From Sapria himalayana (Eukaryota; Streptophyta; Magnoliopsida; Malpighiales; Rafflesiaceae), in contig JAREIK010009576.1 in NCBI GenBank assembly GCA_029783825.1, forward strand, positions 1-64,000: DNA of 64,000 bases, written 5' to 3'. Every line of letters starts with the position of its first letter. Within the stretch, counting starts at the first letter, position 1. Positions 36,167 to 48,424 of this stretch are shown here, piece after piece. The notes beneath the pieces are model-generated. The model had not been told where the DNA came from, made no database searches, and saw only the letters and a program-made list of their open reading frames with translations. The position numbers were made by a program, and so were the translations under genes.

Positions 36167-36182
36167 AATTCAATCATTACTT
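36167..36182. repeat. LINE target site duplication, 5' side
   Basis: AATTCAATCATTACTT, identical to 32729-32744. It marks the exact 5' truncation point of the LINE. Confidence 0.9.
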
Positions 36183-36196
36183 ATTCTTGAATATTC

Positions 36197-36433
36197 TTTG
36201 TAGATATCAAGTCAGATACCTAAGTATGTATTCTAGTTATGTATAAAATACACATGCATATTGATGTATACTATTTTTGTAGATATCAAGTCGGCATACC
36301 TATGTATGTATACTAGTTTTGTATAAAATACACATGTATATTGATGTATACTTTTTTGTAGATATCAAGTCGTCAAACCTAAGTATATACTATTTATATA
36401 TTGTTTTGTATAGGGTCACCATCAAAATCCACA
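36197..36433. repeat. 79-bp tandem repeat, about 2.5 copies
   Basis: TTTGTAGATATCAAGTC recurs at 36197, 36276 and 36355, with ATACACATG.ATATTGATGT between. It lies between the LINE and the leader exon in the element C intron. Confidence 0.9.
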
Positions 36434-36613
36434 CAATGACAACGTATTACATCACAAATACATGAAGCATGTATATGAATAAGTTTATATATGAAATCCA
36501 AGCATACCATGATGATTAAAGAAGAAATTTGGAAACAAAAAAAATAGAATAAAAATGCTCTCTTTGATAAAGCAATCCAAGATAATCGATGAAGAATAAA
36601 TGTATAAACATAC

Positions 36614-36760
36614 CTCAAATCAATAACAAATTAAATCTTAAACCTCAAATTAATTTTGTTGAATCGGCAGCAAGAGATAGATGGCGGAATGCAGAGGAAT
36701 TCGGTTCTGTAAGAGATGCGTCGATGTCGAGAGAGAAAATATATATTTTAGGAAAATATT
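36614..36760 (-). other. Probable 5' UTR exon of element C
   Basis: Minus strand: TTTTCTCTCTCGACATCGAC, then CTGCCGATTCAAC, TTGTTATTGATTTGAG and donor GTATGT. It is homologous to 4741-4882 in element A, which supports transcription of this part. Confidence 0.55.
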
Positions 36761-37910
36761 TATATTTTTAATTATTAAAACATTAAATAAACAATATATA
36801 TAAAATACAAAAATACTCATTAATTTATCTACTATCAAAATTTTTTCAACAAATTAATGTGCGTATAGCAAGGTACAAATGAAAAATAAATACCTTAAAA
36901 TTTTTTCTATAATATTAATTAAACAATAAATATATTAAAAATAAAAAAATATGTTTTGCCTTAAAAATATATCAAAAGGTACAAAATTAACAAACTCTAT
37001 ATAACAATTTTGAAAAAAGTCATAAAATACTATTAATGTTAAAAAATATATAAAATTTATATTTTATAGTTATAAATTTTAAGAATTCATATTAATTTTT
37101 ACAAAGATAATATGAAATAATATTAAATGCATAAAATTTCATATTATCTGATATCATTAATAATTTTAAAATTCAATAAATTACTTAAAGTGAGAAGAAA
37201 TTAAAATATGTTATATTTATTTTTAATAAAAACTTAATGTTAAAAGATAATAGAAAAATATTACTCAATTGTTTAATTTGTATAAATTTTTGTAAGAGCA
37301 AACATCTATGTATTTATTTATAAATATTAATTTAATTTCTTTTAACTTTATTAAAAAAATTATATTTTTATTATATTTCAAGATTTTCTAATTTTGTATT
37401 ATTTATTTATTTAATAGTTTTCTATAATAATAATTTTTTTTACTTATAATAATATTAATTTTTACTAGTTATTCATCAATTCACATAATTTGATAATATT
37501 TTTATTTTATTATACAATGAATAAATATATAATTATATTAATAGAAATTTAATATATGTTAATTTAAATTTTTAAAATATAGCAAAAAATTATTATACTT
37601 ATTGAAGTTATTATTTAATGATACTTTAATACAAATTTTAAGTTTCTTAACTTAAAATTTTAAAATTTTTTTGTAAAATATTATAAAAAATTAATACATC
37701 ATAAAAATAGTTAATTTAGTCATTATTAATATATATAATTGTTTTTTGTATTTTGATATTTTTAAATTATTTATTTATAATATAATTTTTTATGATTTTA
37801 CGAGGAGGGTGTGTGTTTCAAGGATTGCTCATCTATAGACCAATAACATACATTTAATACACAAAATTAAATAAAATATTAAAATAAATAATAAATAAAA
37901 AAATTATATA
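36761..37910. other. AT-rich spacer inside element C, no gene seen
   Basis: Counterpart of 3451-4740 in element A on the opposite strand. It is low complexity and A/T-rich with no open frame of note. Confidence 0.55.
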
Positions 37911-39033
37911 ATTAAATATTGGCTAGGAAAATACTATCGCTAAATCCATAGCAAAATTATGGATTTTATAAGCAAGGAAAAATTCATCGCTATATTACAG
38001 TTTATTAGCTCGAGAAAATCCACCGCTAAATTACAAATTTTATTAACTAGGGAAATTTTGTCGCTAAATCCATCGCAAAATTAAGGATTTTATTTTCTAG
38101 TGAAATTCCATCGCTAAATTTATCACTAATTTTTGGATTTTATTAGCTAGGGATATTAGCTCACTAAATCCATAGCTAAAATATGGATTTTATTAGCTAG
38201 GAAAAATCTGTCGCTAAATATGTAGCTAAATTAATTATTTTTTACCAAGGGAAAATCCGTCGCTAAATATGTCGCTAAATCAATGATTTTATTAGCATGG
38301 AAAAATCCGTGTTAAATCTATTGCTAATTCAAGGATTTTATTAGTAAGGGAAAATATATCGCTAAATCCGTCGTAAATTAATGATTTTATTAGCAATGAA
38401 AAATCAGTCGCTAAATCCATCGTTAAATCAAGGATTTTATTAGCAAGGGAAAATCCATCGCTAAATCCGTCGTTAAATTAAAGATTTTATTGGCAAGGAA
38501 AAATTCATCGTGAAATCTATCGCTAAATCAAGGATTTTATTAACAAGGAAAAATTTGTCACTAATTTCAGGCTTTTATTAGCTACAGAAAATCAACCATT
38601 ACAACTATCGCTAAATCAAGTATTTTATTAGCTAGGAAAATTTCGTCGCTAAATCCGTTGCTAATTTTAGGCTTTTATTAGCGAGGGATATTCCGTCGCA
38701 AAATTCGTCGCTAAAATCCCCGCTACTCTTGAGCGGAAGTTACGCAAATTTTCATCGCTAATTTCATCGATAAATCCATCGCTAAAATCCCCGCTCTTCT
38801 AGATCAGAATTTACGAAATTTTTCCGTCGCTAATCTGTCACTAAATCCTCCGCTTTTGTTTAGCGGAATTTTAGAAAAATTTTCCCTCGCTAATTCGTCG
38901 CTAATCCATTGCTATTTTTTTTTCAAAAAAGAAATCATCTATCCCTGTTATTCCCTAGCTAATCCCTTGCAATTTAGCTAGGGATTGATCCCTAGCTAAA
39001 ATTCCCTAGCTAAATCAATATTTTCTTGTAGTA
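37911..39033 (-). repeat. 5' subterminal repeats and TIR of element C
   Basis: About 17 units of roughly 60 bp of AAATCCATCGCTAAAT / GGATTTTATTAGCTAGGGA type, the complement of the A repeats. The end is TTTTCTTGTAGTA at 39021-39033. Its last base is A where CACTA elements have G, so the terminal C of the TIR is mutated. Confidence 0.85.
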
Positions 39034-39655
39034 GACCATAATAATGACCATATGTTTTTGGTCGGAAATCGGACTATAGAGTGGTTATCGAATATATCAA
39101 TGACCATTTTACGACATATCACTATAATTGGTCAGAACCATGCTTTTTCAAATTTTTTATAACTTTGTACTTATCAACCAAATATATAGGTCGGTATTTA
39201 CAGACCAATTCAAGACCAATTTAGAGATCCTAAGAGGAGAATCAGAGAAAAATACTCCAGACTATATTCCTGATCAATTATCGACCATATATTTCGGACC
39301 AAATATATTTGGTCGAGAATATGGTTTGTAAATTAGGATGAAATTAGCGTAAAATATTCCTGAAAGATTTCCGACCATTTAACGACCAAAAATTCATAAG
39401 CATTAAAAAATTATATGTACAGTGGTTATCCAATATATTTATAAGGTCGCAATTATCGACCAAACTACCGACCGAAATATTCGGTCTGTAATTACTGACC
39501 ATTTCACGACCCCATTACCGACCATAACTCTCGACTAAATATTTTTGGTCGAAAATTGGTCATAAATTAGGATGAAAATAGCTAATAGAAATTGCCGATT
39601 AATTACCGAACTTTTACTGGTCATAATTTTGTTCGATAATTCATTATTTTAATTT
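39034..39655 (+). repeat. 5' subterminal repeats of element D
   Basis: Roughly ten imperfect motifs of TTTGGTCGG, TACCGACC and ATTACTGACCATTT type in both orientations. They differ completely from the GCGACGG motifs of A, B and C, which defines a separate family. Confidence 0.85.
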
Positions 39656-39780
39656 TTTGATTTGAAAATAATGTGCTAAGTCATTTGGCCCAAATTCCTC
39701 GCAACTCCATTGATTTTCTGATTCAGAACCTACTATAAGCACGAAAACACAAAAAATTTTGATATTTCTTCTGAATCCAT
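39656..39780 (+). other. Possible leader exon of element D
   Basis: Sequence of slightly higher complexity (CATTGATTTTCTGATTCAG, CTACTATAAGCACG) ends in TCTGAATCCAT followed by GTATGT at 39781, a good donor. Its place between the subterminal repeats and the satellite intron is the same as in A and C. Confidence 0.4.
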
Positions 39781-42126
39781 GTATGTTTTTCTTTGTTCTT
39801 CTCCTTCAAATTGCTTATACACATCTCCATCTCTTTGAATTTTATATAGATTTTTGGAATTTCATTTTTTAGGATAGTCGGGTATTATGTATTATATTCT
39901 CCTCCTAATTTTTTAATTTTTGCTTTGATTACATTTAACCTAACATTATTTTGACTCGACACAATTAATTAAACTAAATTTTTCATTTATTAAAATTTGT
40001 TCATCTAAGGTTTATATTTTTAGGTTTTTAGTGATTTTGATTTCAATTGCATTATTTATGCATCCGAATAATCTTAATGTTAATGGTTTATATTTATAAT
40101 CATATGATATTATGAATAAATATCTATATGTTTAATATGTTTTATGATTTATGTTAAATCACACCTTAATTTATGTTAATCTTAAATGTATATAATATAT
40201 ATAAATTTTTATACATTTATATAATTGAATGATATTATGTATAAATGTCTATACTTAATATATATAAACATATTACATTATAAATACACATTGATATGTT
40301 TATATAAACATATAATTTTTATATAAATATTTATACAATGTATTAATGTATATAAATATCTATACAAAGTTTACATTAAACTATCCATTTATATATTTTC
40401 TTATATAACAATTATGTAATATTAAATCATTATATAATTTTGTAAATATTTATATTACATATTATTTTTTATATAAATATAGAATATTTATAATGTTTAT
40501 ATAAATGTGATATATATACTATATATTATTTATAAAAGTGTTACATATACATATAATAATATTTAAGTAATATTTATAAAAATATTTTATTCACAAATAT
40601 TATATAGATACACATGTTTAATTATATAATCATATTCAATTTTATATAAAAGTATTTATAACTATATTTATAAAAAAGTTAACTACTTTTATAATTATAT
40701 TTATAACTTTATAAACTAAACTGTAACTATAAAATAATGTATAACTATATGTATAATTCTATATAACTATATTTCTAAAAAAAATATACTATATTTATAC
40801 TAATATATAACTATATATAATTATATTTTACTAAATGTATACCTTTATAAATGTTAAATATAATTATATCTTTAACTACATATATATTTATAACTATATG
40901 TGTATAACTATATATAAATATTTGTAAAAATATATAACACTCTATATTAAATATAACTATATATGTAACTATATATACATATATGTATTCGTATAATTAA
41001 ATTAAAATATTTGTTTATAACATTGTATATATTTTTGTATAACTATGATCACTACTTGTATAAATATATCTATATATACCTATTTGTTTAATTATATATA
41101 ACTATTTATAACTATATATTATATGTAAAATAATTTATAACTATAAATAATTGTATTTTACTATGTGTATAACTTTAAAAGTTTTATGCATAATAATATT
41201 TAAATATTAAATTTACAGCTTATATTTAATATATATTTGTATGTAGTAGTATATAAAAAAGTATTTTACTATATCTATACCTATACTTAACTATATGTAT
41301 AAATATATAAAATTAAATTAACAAATATATAAACCTACATAAATAAATATACTTTTAACTATATGTGTAACTATACGTATTATCAAATGCAACAATATGT
41401 ATAATTAAATGTATAACAACACACATTATGTTAAACTATATGTGTATAACTATATATAAATATTTGTATAACTAAGTAAATGTCTATATAATTATATATA
41501 ACTATATTTGTAACTGTATATACATTTATGTATTAATATAATTAAAGTAAACTAATTTTTTATATTATTGTTTATATTTATGTATAACCACTGATGACTA
41601 CTTGTATTAATATATCTATATATAACTATATGTTTTATTATATATAACTATTTATAACTATATATTATATATAAAATAATATATAACTATAAATAATTGT
41701 ATCTTGCTATGTGTTTACCTTTAAAATTTTTATGCATAATATTATTTAAATATTAAATTTACTGCTTATATTTAATATATATTTTTATATAGTAGTATAT
41801 AAAAAAGTATTTTACTATATCTATACCTATACATAACTATATGTATAAATATATAAAATTAAATTAACAAATATATAAACCTACATGTATATTTAGCTAT
41901 AAGTGTATAACTGTATATAAATATATGTTTAACTATATGTGCAACTATATGTATAACCACATGTAACTATATTGATTATTACATGTAATAACAACATATA
42001 TCATTATTTTAAACTATGTGTATAATTATATATAAATATTTATATCTAAATAAATTTTTATATAATTATATATAACTATAATTAAAGATAATTACTTTTG
42101 TTAAATAAAATAATTTTGTTAACTAG
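39781..42126 (+). other. 5' intron of element D
   Basis: Runs from the donor GTATGT to the acceptor TTAACTAG, two bases before the TNP2 ATG at 42129. The first 900 bp are AT-rich without motif; the rest is satellite (about 40690-42060). Confidence 0.5.
40690..42060 (+). repeat. ~545-bp AT-rich tandem satellite in the element D intron
   Basis: A segment with ACTACTTGTAT, ATATATCTATATATA and later TATATCTATACCTATAC recurs about 544 bp apart, starting near 41040 and 41584. About 2.5 copies are present. The reverse complement of the element C satellite aligns with it, for example AACTATATGTATAA followed by AATTAA...AACAAATATATAAACC against the C copies. It has the same position relative to TNP2 in two different CACTA families. 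Confidence 0.75.
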
Positions 42127-42128
42127 TT

Positions 42129-45100
42129 ATGGAAGATGATCGTGAATGGATGTACAAGGGTCGAATAGTGAATGAAATGTTCTTTAATGAATGGGGAAAT
42201 AAAGTTGATTAATTTGTTGAGTTTGCTCTGAGACATCCTTAGTGTGTGAATGGTGGTACAGATATAAGGTGTCCTTGCACATTAATTATATGTTAGAATA
42301 AAAAGTTTTTGAATGTTGAGACTGTGAAGATGCATTTGTATAGAAATAGTTTTGTGGTGGATTACTGTGTTTGGATATACCATGGTGAAAACAAGTCCAC
42401 CAGAGGTGTTCGAGTTCAGTACGGGTGTTAGTAAGTGAAACTAATCAGATAGTCTTGGATAATATTAATCACACTACATACCATAAAATGGTTTTTGATG
42501 CTGCGGGCCCTGAATTCAACTTGAATGAGGAACCCAATGTCGAGGCAAGGAATTTTTATGACATGATTCGAGCTGGAGATAAACCTATATATGAGAGAAA
42601 TTCTAAGCATACTCAACTTTCTGCAGCTGTGAGGATGATAGAAATAAAGTGCAAACATAGGTGTGCGTAGGCATGTTTTGATGATATGTCTAAATTCATT
42701 CAAGAATTATTGCCAAAAAATAATTTGATGCCATTGGATTTCTACAGCACGAATAAGTTAGTTAGAGGCTTGGGATTGCCTGTACAAGGCATTCATTGTA
42801 GTGTGAACAACTGTATGATATACTGGGGTGATGACAGTGGCCTTAACAGTTGTAAAATATGTGGGAATGCTCGGTACAAGCAAAAGGTTAGGCATTATGG
42901 AAATAGATTGTATGTATGTAAGTTGAAGGTGTCGTATAAGAAGATGCACTATTTTCTATTAACACCTAGCTAGGTTTTAGTGATTATATGCATCAACCAC
43001 AATATCTAATGAAATTAGATGGAATTCAGAGCATCATATGGAGGACGGTAAGATATGTCACTCTTCTGATGCCCCTGCTTTGAAACATTTTGATAAGTGT
43101 TTTCATGATTTTTCTTTTGAAGTTCGAAATGTTAGGCTGAGTTTATTTGCTGATGGTTTTCAGCCGTTTGGTCAATCTGGACAATAATATTCTTTGTGGC
43201 CTCTGGTGGTGACCCAGTATATTTTGCCTCCAGACTTATGTATGAATGAGGAATTTATAGTTTTGATTGTGTTAGTGTCAAAGCCTATGAATTCAAAGGG
43301 GAAGATAGATGTTTTCTTGCTGCCATTGATAGGGTATTGAAAATTCTTTGGGGTGTTGGGGTTCAAATTTATGATATTTTAAACGACAGAATTTTCAGAT
43401 CCGTGGTGCCCTCATGTGGACCATAAATGAATTTCCAACGTATTCTACGATGTCTGGGTGGAGTACAACTGGCATGTAAGCATGTTCGTATTGTATTGAA
43501 TATTTTGATGCTTTTAGATTAATTAAGTGTGGAAAACAGTTGTGGTTCGACAACCATCGGAAGTTTTTTCCCTTTAATCATCCATATCAACGTAACACAA
43601 AGACTTCATTAAGAATAGAAAGGTTACTATACAATTCCCGGGGTTAGATCTGAAGATGATATTCTGTAGTAATTGAATAACAGAGGATTGAAGAAGGTGA
43701 TAGATGTTGGTGCTGAGGTTGTGGATGCTTCTATATCTAAGAATTGTGGGTAGAATAAGAGAAGTATTTTCTGAGATCTGCTCAACGGGCATGAACACTT
43801 GCTCAGGCACAATCTTGATGTTATGCATATCGAGAAGAATGTGTTTGCCAATATTTTCAATACAGTGTTTAACATTCTAAGGAAAATTAAGGACACTTAC
43901 AAGTTAATAGATGAGTTGAATAAATATTATCATCATCCTCAATTTGCAAAAAATCTTGTCACCAATAAATACCCTGATGTGCCATTTGTTCTGAATAAAT
44001 CACAGAAGAAGGTTGTGTTTGAGTGGGTAAAAAAACTTAGATTTCCAGATGGGTATGCTTGTAATCTGGGGAGATGTGTGGATACGAACAAACATAAGAT
44101 GTTTTGGCATGAAGAGTCATGATCGACAAGTATTTATGCAAATATTTTTACCAATTGCTCTTCGAGAATTCCTGCCTAATAGAATATGAGAGCGAATAAC
44201 TAAGATTTCTTTATTCTTCAAGCAACTGACTTCCTCTTCATTGACTGATGAGGAGCTAGGGTTTGTTGGTCCTATCTATTATCATTGGAGGTGTCTTCCA
44301 GAAAGGTAATATTAATTCACTAAACCAATTCTTTTCCTATATATTTATATTTATATATGCACAAAAATGACTTGTAAATTTTAATAATCTTTTTGTAGAT
44401 ACTTGAAGAAAATAAAGCTTATAATAATGAATAAGGCTCAAGTTGAGGGTTCTATATCAATAGGTTATATTTTGGATGAGACTGCAAAATTTGCATCATT
44501 ATATTTTAAAGAAGGAGATCCTTCTATTCCACCTAAGGAAAAGCGGAAAGAGGTTTAACTTTATGACAATGTGGATAATGATATGTTTAAAATTTTTGAG
44601 CCTTCGGGCAAAACAATTTGTCCTGAAGGGAAAAGGTATCTAGCAGACTATGAATATACTGCAATTCATCTATATGTCCTAATGAATTGTCCAGAGGTTA
44701 AACCATTCATCGAGTAAGTATTCCTAATAGTCAAATGACATTTATTACGAATTATAATTTACTATTTCCTATCAATGTATCAATAATTTTAAATTTCTTT
44801 TTTTAGTAATTTTATTACAGATAAACATAAAGAGTTTTCAAAAATGAATGAAGAAGCAATCAATGCCTTGATAGAGAAAGAATTTCCATCATTTTTTGAA
44901 AAATATATATCTTTACTTATAATAAAAATCACAAAATAACTGTATTGTTATAATAAAAATTTTTAATTATAATATAAAAAATTCACTTAACCCCGATTAC
45001 AGGTTCATAAGCGTGAAAATAAAATTTCCAATCATTATCTTCGAAGTATAGCACGATGTTCCCTAAGAGAGGTTAAAACATATAATGGGTATGTGTCAAT

Positions 45101-45637
45101 AGTTTAAAATTTCACACTAAATAGTATGGTAGCTACTAGGAAACAAAAAATATGGGGGTTTGCATTATAGGATCCGTATACAATGAAACCGAATATGACT
45201 ATTACGGGACTCTGGTCGAAGTGATCAAGTTAGAATTTGAAGCCCTCACGGTTCAAAAACCTGTGTTATTCAAATGTGAATGGTTTGATTTAACACCACA
45301 TATTGGTATTGTTGTCCATCCTCAATATAAACTTGTCAATGTGCATGATAAAAAATGATTCACCAAGTACTGATTTTATAGAACCAACTTTTCAAAATGA
45401 TAACAATGATGTTATAATCGAAGTTGTGGTGGGGGAGGAAGACATCCTTTAGTCACATCTTCTGAGATGGATACAAGTGGGGATGTAGATGTTGATGAAA
45501 ATTTAATTAATTATGAGAATGAAATGAGTGTTGAGAAAGAGTTTGAAAATGATGTTACTATATTTGAAGAAGAAGACGAACCAAATTTGGATGATTCTGA
45601 TGAGAAAGGGCAGACAGTGAATTTTATGTTATTTTAA
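42129..45637 (+). pseudogene. TNP2-type CACTA transposase of element D
   Basis: Start MEDDREWMYKGRIVNEMF at 42129, then Transpos_assoc (DIRCPCTLIIC, VVDYCVWIYHGE), Transposase_21 (SNEIRWNSEHHMEDG, LCMNEEFIVLIVLVSKPMNS, LRHNLDVMHIEKNVFANIFN at about 43798-43857), DUF4218 (about 44140-44715; MNKAQVEGSISIGYILDE) and DUF4216 (from about 45152; LFKCEWFDLTPHIGIVV). The QAAQVYY part of DUF4216 is missing; the frame goes straight to an acidic tail ending VNFMLF-stop. Intron-like gaps at about 44310-44400 and 44716-45150. There are many stops and frame changes. The acidic tail is 5' adjacent to the Transposase_24 gene, as in element C. Confidence 0.88.
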
Positions 45638-45689
45638 TTGTTAATTAATTTTGTTTATTTTCATTGCCTTATGTGTTTTTTACTGGTAT

Positions 45690-47522
45690 GTAACGTGGAT
45701 GAGGTAGAGGCAGTACGTTGCAAGGTCGTATGACTTATGGTATAGGCAGCATGGCCTCAGGTATGCCGGAAATAGGTAGAGGGTCATGGGTGGATGGGAA
45801 GCTATAGAAGACAGAGAGGGTTGTCAATGTACTGCAACAGCAGCATCAGTTGACTAATCCACATATTGGTCGTGAGATTTTGTTGAATGATTAAGAGACG
45901 TGGGACGAAGAGGAGGAAGATGATATAGATGTTGGAGAGTCTTTCTCAGAGCACTCTACAGACGAGACTCTCCCTATTGCTCATTTTGATCCGACAATTG
46001 ATAATCCATAAAATATAAAACTTAACAAATTATTTATCAATTTATTAATTTATTTCTTACTTGATAATAAAGTTTTTGTTTCAGGACGAAGTTAGAACGT
46101 TCTAGTTCCATTTCTAGGGTTCTAAGAATAATTTTTAGGAAGTCCTTTAAACCTAATGGACAAAATTGGAAGTCACTCACACATAGAGACCATTTGATGA
46201 TTTGGAGAGAATTTAAGGTAAATATTACTACCAAAAAAAATTTATATCTTTTATTTATTTTTTTGTTCACTGATAAAAAATTATTTATTTATAATTGTAG
46301 AATGTTTACAAGTTGACATAGCTAAAGGAGTCGGTCGAAAGTGTGTTCTACAAACATGATACCAGTCGATATAAAGACACGATGTACGAGATCAAAGATA
46401 AATGGCTGAAGAAGAAAGAAAAAGATTCGAGTGTCCCGGATCATGTTTTTGAGGAGTGGCGGAGAAGATGGAAAGATCCGGATTATAGGAAGAGGTGTGA
46501 TAAACAAAGCGGCAATAAACACTTAGAGTGGGATGGAAAGGGTAGTGGCATGTCTACACACACTTGTGGATCTTGCTCTATGCGTGAACACGAATAAGCA
46601 TTAGTATTATTTCTAATTTATACATTTTAAGTTTATTACTTTGTGAATTATGTTCAATTATGCCTAAATTTCATTTCTTATAAGGATTTTTTTTAATATA
46701 ATTAACGTATGTATTGTGTGTAATTATAGACACGCAAGGAGGGTAAGAAGCACATTGCTCCTCGCTTATCCAGATACATGCACACGAATGCTAATGATGA
46801 TCAGACTTTTGTTGATATGAGATCTCATGTAGCAAATATAAGTTTAAATAAAAAAATTATTTTTTCTTTTTTTTTGTTTGAATATAAATTGAATTACTTT
46901 TCGTACATTTTTATTAGGCGAGATATGAGGAATTGTTAGCTGCTGCGACTCAAGCATATTCCTAGTCTACTTCAGGTTCATATGATGGTGCAACAGGTAG
47001 TTCTCATTCATCAGCTCAACCAGTTGATGCGAATTAGATTTGGTATAAGGCTGTTGATGGCAAGGAGAAAATGCCCATCTATGGCTTCGGTTCATCGACA
47101 TCATCATTCTACTCGCATAGATGATCAGACTATGAAGCTTAATTTCAAGACCAATTTCGAATTTGTTCTCGAAGATGGAGGAATTTAAGGATGAGATGTG
47201 AAATTCTATACAGTTTCAGTTGGCTGATACCGAGCGACACATGATTGACTATGAGGATGATAGGGATGAGTTACATATGCATTTTGACTAGCTTATAAAG
47301 AAATTTTAGGTGGGAGGACTATAGTTCAACCCTGATGATCTACCTCGGATTGTTCGGCATAATGTTCTCGCTATTGCATCTACTCCTTAACCTACAGCAG
47401 CACCTGCAGCAACCACATCATGACTAGCAGCAGTAGTCAACTCTACCCTAGTACCCGAAAACTCACCGTGTGGACCAGAAACATCACAACATAATGATTA
47501 TGAAACTAGGATTGATGATTGA
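45690..47522 (+). pseudogene. Transposase_24 (TNPA-like) gene of element D
   Basis: An N-terminal Arg/Gly piece (GSTLQGRMTYG), an acidic stretch (ETWDEEEEDDIDVGESFSEH), then an exon at about 46300-46590 reading VESVFYKHDTSRYKDTMYEI, WLKKKEKDSSVPDHVFEEWR, KDPDYRKRCDKQSGNK and STHTCGSCSMREHE. This is the classic Transposase_24 core. A short exon (46731-46838) gives KKHIAPRLSRYMHTN and FVDMRS, the place of the 105-bp exon of B and C. The C-terminal part (to NDYETRIDD-stop) has stops. The product would bind the element's own GACC-type repeats; this is inferred from the family. Confidence 0.8.
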
Positions 47523-47765
47523 GTGTATTCCACACATTTTTTTTTCAATTCCGCAAACTTTGATTTTAGATTTTAATTTTTTCTTTTATCTTGATGTTTT
47601 TAATATATAAATGCAATATATATAGTTGTTTGCTCGAGTTAATTAGATTTTTATTTTATTTTTTTATATTTAAATATTTCGGTAGGAACTGGATCAAAAC
47701 TAGAAAAATAATGGTTATTTTTTTATGTTTTGTGTTTCAATTTCTACAATAGTAGAAAAATTTAT
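47523..47765 (+). other. 3' flank of the Transposase_24 gene, element D
   Basis: AT-rich, no motif recognised. There is no GCN array and no dyad block here, unlike elements A, B and C. Confidence 0.45.
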
Positions 47766-48424
47766 GCAAAAAAAATTGATTAGGAATTACCGACCGAATT
47801 ACCAAAAACCAACCAAGAAATTTTTTATTATCGATGGTCAGTAAAATGTCACCAAATGGTTGGTAATCCAATTGGAGATCAATTACTGACCAATGATTTT
47901 AAAAGGTTTTGGTCGGTTTTTTGTCATAATTTTTTAGGCTTTTACTGACCTTTTTGTGACCACTTACCTGACCAAATTATTTTGGTTGGAAAATGGTTAG
48001 AATTTAGTTGGAAATTATTTGTCGATAAATAGTCTCTAAATTGTCGGTAATTACTAACCATTTAGAGGCCATTTATCGATCTAATTCTTTTGGTCAGAAA
48101 ATGGTTGGAATATAGTCGGTAATTATTTGTCTGTGATTGGTCTATAAATTTCATAATTACTAACAATTTGGAGACCATGTACTAACCTTATTTATTCGGC
48201 CAGTGAATTGTCAAAATATAGTCGGTAAATCTTGTTGAGAGAGGATCGGTAAATGGTCAGTAATTTACCGACCGATTAGTTTTTCGTCGGTAAAAAATTT
48301 AGTGACAAGCAAAATTGCGACCACTTTTTTTGGTCGGTAAATGGTCGCTAATTAGTTTACCAACCAAAAAACACCGATTTTCCGACCAAATATTTGATCA
48401 GTAATATGGTGTTTTATAGTAGTA
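47766..48424 (+). repeat. 3' subterminal repeats and right end of element D
   Basis: ACCGACC, TTTGGTCGGTAAATGGTC and ATTACTGACC motifs in both orientations, ending TTTTATAGTAGTA at 48424, directly against the TAGA array. Confidence 0.85.

Larger units (their letters stand above)
26804..36613 (-). other. Expanded 5' intron of element C
   Basis: Bounded on the minus strand by a donor GTATGT at 36613 (after TTATTGATTTGAG) and an acceptor-like AAAATAG just before the TNP2 ATG at 26793. It holds 79-bp tandem repeats, a LINE, a TTTA array, a CA microsatellite, the ~540-bp satellite and a CT tract. Without the LINE it is still about 6.4 kb, against about 2.3 kb for the matching intron in element D. 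The borders are inferred from signals and from comparison with element A. Confidence 0.55.
19770..39033 (-). mobile_element. CACTA element C, minus orientation, with nested insertions
   Basis: Reading the minus strand from 39033: end TACTACAAGAAAATATTGAT, subterminal repeats, leader exon, an intron of about 9.8 kb, TNP2, Transposase_24, and one GCN-intron unit that stops at 19771 against the end of element B. The 5' end matches element A over more than 60 bases. The element's own 3' TIR is not seen; it may lie beyond B or be lost. A LINE is inserted in the intron. Both genes are broken, so this is a dead but nearly full-length copy. Confidence 0.8.
39034..48424 (+). mobile_element. CACTA element D (second family)
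   Basis: Subterminal repeats with ACCGACC/GGTCGGTAA motifs at both ends in inverted arrangement. The inner part of the ends aligns: CATAATAATGACCATATG near the left end against the complement of the right end, CATATTACTGATCAAATA. The right end is TTTTATAGTAGTA at 48412-48424, giving TACTACTATAAAA on the other strand. The outermost 10-12 bases on the left do not match and are replaced by, or fused to, the end of element C. Inside are a leader exon, a satellite-filled intron, TNP2 and Transposase_24, all decayed. Confidence 0.75.
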
